15,782 nt of DNA. Source: Kitasatospora phosalacinea (GTDB lineage Bacteria; Actinomycetota; Actinomycetes; Streptomycetales; Streptomycetaceae). Each line of letters begins with the position of its first letter. Position 1 is the first letter of the stretch. Position numbers and translations under genes: made by a program. The notes under the pieces are model-generated. The model did no database searches and was not told the origin of the DNA. It was given only the letters and a program-made list of their open reading frames with translations. Below, piece by piece: positions 13,705 through 15,782 of this stretch. Location of the stretch: assembly GCF_000717185.1 (NCBI RefSeq), contig NZ_JNYE01000137.1:1-15782 (forward strand). The letters are read 5' to 3'.

Positions 13705-14491
13705 GGGGCTCCCGCCCGGGGCCCCCGCCCCGGGCCGCCCGGCCCCCGACCAGGCCCCCACCCCGGCCCGGGACCTCACCCCCGCCCAGGCCCGGCTGCG
13801 CGGCCAACTCGCCGTCGGGGCCCGGTCGCTGTCGCTCGGCGGCCACGACGACTTCAACCAGGGCCAGGTCTCGGCCCGCCTGCCCGGCAGCCGCACCTTC
13901 CAGATCAAGGGCGCCCTCACCGGCTTCGACGAGTGCCGCCCCGAGGACGTCGTCCCCGCCAACGTCGACCCCGACGCGCCGCCGCACCGCCTCGCACCGC
14001 CCGAACTCGCCCTCCACCAGGCCGTGTACGCGGCCCGCCCCGACGTCAACGCCGTCGTGCACAGCCACGCCCCCCACACGCTCGTCTTCGGCGCCACCGA
14101 CCTGACGGTGCGGCCCGTCTCCCACGACGGCGCGTACTTCGAGGAACGGCTGCCCCGCTTCACCCTGACCAGCAACACCATCCTGGACATCGCCACCGGC
14201 CGCGCCGTGGCCGACGCGCTCGGCAGCGCCCCCGCGCTCCTGCTGCGCAACCACGGCGGCCTGGTGGTCGGCAAGTCGCTCAAGCACGCGGTGGTCCTGG
14301 CCCACCTGCTGGAGCGGGCGTGCCGCCTCCAGCTCATGGCCGAAGCGGTCCCCGGCGGCTACCACAGCTCCTCGGCCGCCGACGTGGAGGCCAAGCGCGA
14401 GTTCATCTACGGCGACCTCGCCGTCCGCTCGTACTGGGAGCACTCCGTGCGCAGCGTCCTGCGGACCTGGCCCGAGGCGGTGGCCTGGTGA
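13685..14491 (+). CDS. Class II aldolase/adducin-family protein
   Basis: This 268-residue protein carries an AraD/FucA-like fold after a Pro/Ala-rich N-terminal tail (about 1-30). Zinc-binding His126 and His128 lie in VVHSHAPH and the third His190 in RNHGGLVVG. Glu107 in PPELALHQAVY occupies the position of the catalytic acid of fuculose-phosphate aldolase. The metal site is thus intact, which favours an enzyme over an adducin-like binding role. Family members cleave or form C-C bonds by retro-aldol chemistry, or act as epimerases or dehydratases. Here it may build the carbon skeleton that the DapB-like enzyme reduces; this is inference. ATG at 13685 has GAAGGAG at 13672-13678. The gene overlaps the previous one by 20 bases and the next by four (GTGA). 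Confidence 0.85.
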   Translation: MSTRTDEGLPPGAPAPGRPAPDQAPTPARDLTPAQARLRGQLAVGARSLSLGGHDDFNQGQVSARLPGSRTFQIKGALTGFDECRPEDVVPANVDPDAPPHRLAPPELALHQAVYAARPDVNAVVHSHAPHTLVFGATDLTVRPVSHDGAYFEERLPRFTLTSNTILDIATGRAVADALGSAPALLLRNHGGLVVGKSLKHAVVLAHLLERACRLQLMAEAVPGGYHSSSAADVEAKREFIYGDLAVRSYWEHSVRSVLRTWPEAVAW

Positions 14492-15624
14492 AGGTGGAAC
14501 GCCACTTCGCGGACGACACCCAGCGCGACCTGTTCGCGCTGGTCGAGGAGATCGCGGACAAGGAACTCGCGCCGCGCGCCGCCGAGCACGAACACGCCGG
14601 GCGCTTCCCCCGCGAGACGGTCGAACTGCTCGGCCGCAGCGGACTGCTCGGGCTGCCCTTCCCGGAACGCTGGGGCGGCGGCGACCAGCCGTACGCGGTC
14701 TACCTCCAGGTGCTGGAACGGCTGGCGTACCGCTGGTTCGCGGTCGCCGAGTCGGTGCACCTGCAAGTCCTCGCCGCGCACGGACTGGCCCGCTTCGGGG
14801 ACGACGGCCAACGGGACCGCTGGCTCCCGCAGCTGCTGAGCGGCGAGGTCCTCGGCGCCAACGCGCTCTCCGAGGCCGACGCCGGATCCGACCTCGAGGG
14901 CATCCGCACCGCCGCGGTCCGCGAGGACGGCGGCTACCGGCTCTCCGGCACCAAGTCCTGGGTCAGCCACGGCGGGGTCGCCGGACTCTACAACGTGTAC
15001 TGCCGCACCGGCGGCCCCGGCCTGGGCGGGCTGACCTGCCTCATGGTCGACGCCCGCACCGAAGGCGTGCTGCCCCAGCGCCCCGAGCACAAGATGGCGC
15101 TCGCCACCCTGCCCACCGCCCAGGTGGTCTTCCAGGACGTCCGGGTGGACGAGTCGATGCGCCTCGGCCGCCAGAACCGCGGCATGCTGATCGCCGCCTC
15201 GGTCTTCGACCACGGACGGCTCGGCATCGCCGCCTGCGCGGTCGGCCTGGCCCAGGCCGCGCTCGACTACGCCGTCGCGTACGCCAAGGAACGGGTCCAG
15301 TTCGGCTCACCCGTGATCACCTTCCAGGGCGTCGGCTTCCTGCTCGCCGACATGGCCACCCAGATCGCGGCGGCCCGCGCCCTGGTGCTGGAGGCGGCCC
15401 GGATCCGGGACGCCGGAAAGCCGTTCTCCACCCAGGCCGCCCAGGCGAAGCTGTTCGCGACCGACTGCGCGATGCGGGCCACCACCGACGCCGTGCAGGT
15501 GCTCGGCGGCCACGGCTACGTCCAGGACCACCCGGTGGAGCGGTGGATGCGGGAAGCGAAGCTCCTGCAGATCATCGAGGGCACCAACCAGATCCAGCGG
15601 ATGGCCATCGCCCGCTCGCTGTGA
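14488..15624 (+). CDS. Acyl-CoA dehydrogenase-family flavoenzyme
   Basis: This 378-residue protein has the full length of the family. Signature ALSEADAGSD (126-135) corresponds to the ALTEpxAGSD flavin-binding motif. The second signature runs from QVLGGHGYVQDHPVERW (337-353) to IIEGTNQIQR (362-371), with Glu364 as the catalytic base in the SCAD/MCAD position. An active FAD enzyme that removes hydrogens alpha,beta to a thioester is therefore expected. In secondary metabolism relatives act on carrier-bound substrates, for example in prolyl-PCP oxidation to pyrrolyl-PCP; the neighbouring ligase and free carrier protein make a carrier-bound substrate likely here. The ligase lacks the amino-acid Asp, so a proline substrate is not supported. 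GTG at 14488 overlaps the aldolase stop. It is the last gene of the operon; no clear terminator follows in 15625-15700. Confidence 0.9.
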   Translation: MKVERHFADDTQRDLFALVEEIADKELAPRAAEHEHAGRFPRETVELLGRSGLLGLPFPERWGGGDQPYAVYLQVLERLAYRWFAVAESVHLQVLAAHGLARFGDDGQRDRWLPQLLSGEVLGANALSEADAGSDLEGIRTAAVREDGGYRLSGTKSWVSHGGVAGLYNVYCRTGGPGLGGLTCLMVDARTEGVLPQRPEHKMALATLPTAQVVFQDVRVDESMRLGRQNRGMLIAASVFDHGRLGIAACAVGLAQAALDYAVAYAKERVQFGSPVITFQGVGFLLADMATQIAAARALVLEAARIRDAGKPFSTQAAQAKLFATDCAMRATTDAVQVLGGHGYVQDHPVERWMREAKLLQIIEGTNQIQRMAIARSL

Positions 15625-15705
15625 CTGCCGGGCCCCGCCCGCCCGTCGCCACCTCCCCGCCCGCCGGGACCCCCGAACCGACCCGAAGGAATCTCAATGA
15701 TCGTG

Positions 15706-15782
15706 TCAAGCCGCCTGCGTGACCGGCGGGGCGGAGGTGAACAGCCTCTTGTCACGCAGCATCGCCCACAGGACATCGACCC
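15706..15782 (-). CDS. Partial IS110-family transposase, C-terminal end
   Basis: The minus strand is open from the window edge to TGA at 15708-15706 and encodes about 24 residues, VDVLWAMLRDKRLFTSAPP followed by VTQAA. The VNVLWAMLRD-type segment followed by a short Pro/Ala tail is characteristic of the C-terminus of IS110/IS116-type transposases in actinomycetes. The rest of the gene lies beyond the window. On the plus strand a short frame from ATG 15697, preceded by GAAGGA, is antisense to this tail and is not called. The IS end should lie close to 15625-15705, but IS110 elements lack clear terminal inverted repeats, so I cannot fix the border. Confidence 0.68.
   Translation of the reverse strand, partial: VDVLWAMLRDKRLFTSAPPVTQAA

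Noticed and set aside
11125..15624. Reading the ligase, carrier protein and acyl-CoA dehydrogenase as a prolyl-to-pyrrolyl cassette
   Set aside because: The gene types match, but the ligase has FNTS instead of FDxS at the amino-group anchor and the DapB-like, aldolase and SagB-type genes are not part of that cassette.
15697..15782. Plus-strand gene starting at ATG 15697 with a GAAGGA ribosome site
   Set aside because: It runs antisense to a recognisable transposase C-terminus, and its translation has no recognisable features.

Overview
The window is very GC-rich. Its coding frames are dominated by G or C at third codon positions, it uses GTG starts, and its genes overlap in ATGA/GTGA fashion. 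Protein content (DHA2 exporter, CBM5/12 secreted protein, SagB-type oxidase, stand-alone condensation enzyme) points to a filamentous actinomycete, most likely Streptomyces or Kitasatospora. I saw no in-frame TTA codon, no tRNA or rRNA, and no CRISPR array.

Layout: (i) 1-98, probable 3' end of an IS110-like transposase gene followed by a strong GC hairpin. (ii) 240-2463, a MarR-family regulator, apparently on a leaderless mRNA, followed by a 14-TM DHA2 drug exporter and a near-perfect 24-bp terminator stem. (iii) 2760-3446 (minus), a secreted protein with an Ig-like domain and a CBM5/12 chitin-binding module; it looks like a chitinase without its GH18 domain, and its promoter carries paired DasR-like operator sequences. 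(iv) 3670-4272 (minus), a DJ-1/PfpI protein closely resembling isonitrile hydratase. (v) 4273-4610, a divergent control region with a sigma-70-type promoter, a palindrome at the expected start point and a long leader hairpin followed by a short T-run. (vi) 4611-15624, one tightly overlapping nine-gene operon. (vii) 15706-15782 (minus), the 3' end of an IS110-type transposase gene running off the window.

The operon is the centre of interest. In order it encodes a stand-alone NRPS condensation enzyme, two full-length ABC exporters (probably a heterodimer), a two-domain SagB-type FMN oxidase, an AMP-forming acid:carrier ligase, a stand-alone carrier protein, a DapB-like (dihydrodipicolinate reductase-like) enzyme with altered substrate-site residues, a class II aldolase/adducin protein, and an acyl-CoA dehydrogenase. 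No multimodular NRPS or PKS is present. The set reads as a non-canonical, fully dissociated assembly line. My hypothesis is that the aldolase and DapB-like protein make or reduce a cyclic imine acid, the ligase loads an acid on the carrier protein, the two flavoenzymes adjust oxidation level, the condensation enzyme joins the acyl group to a partner, and the ABC pair exports the product. The product is unknown to me. The isonitrile-hydratase-like gene next to it is either an accessory or resistance function, or a chance neighbour.
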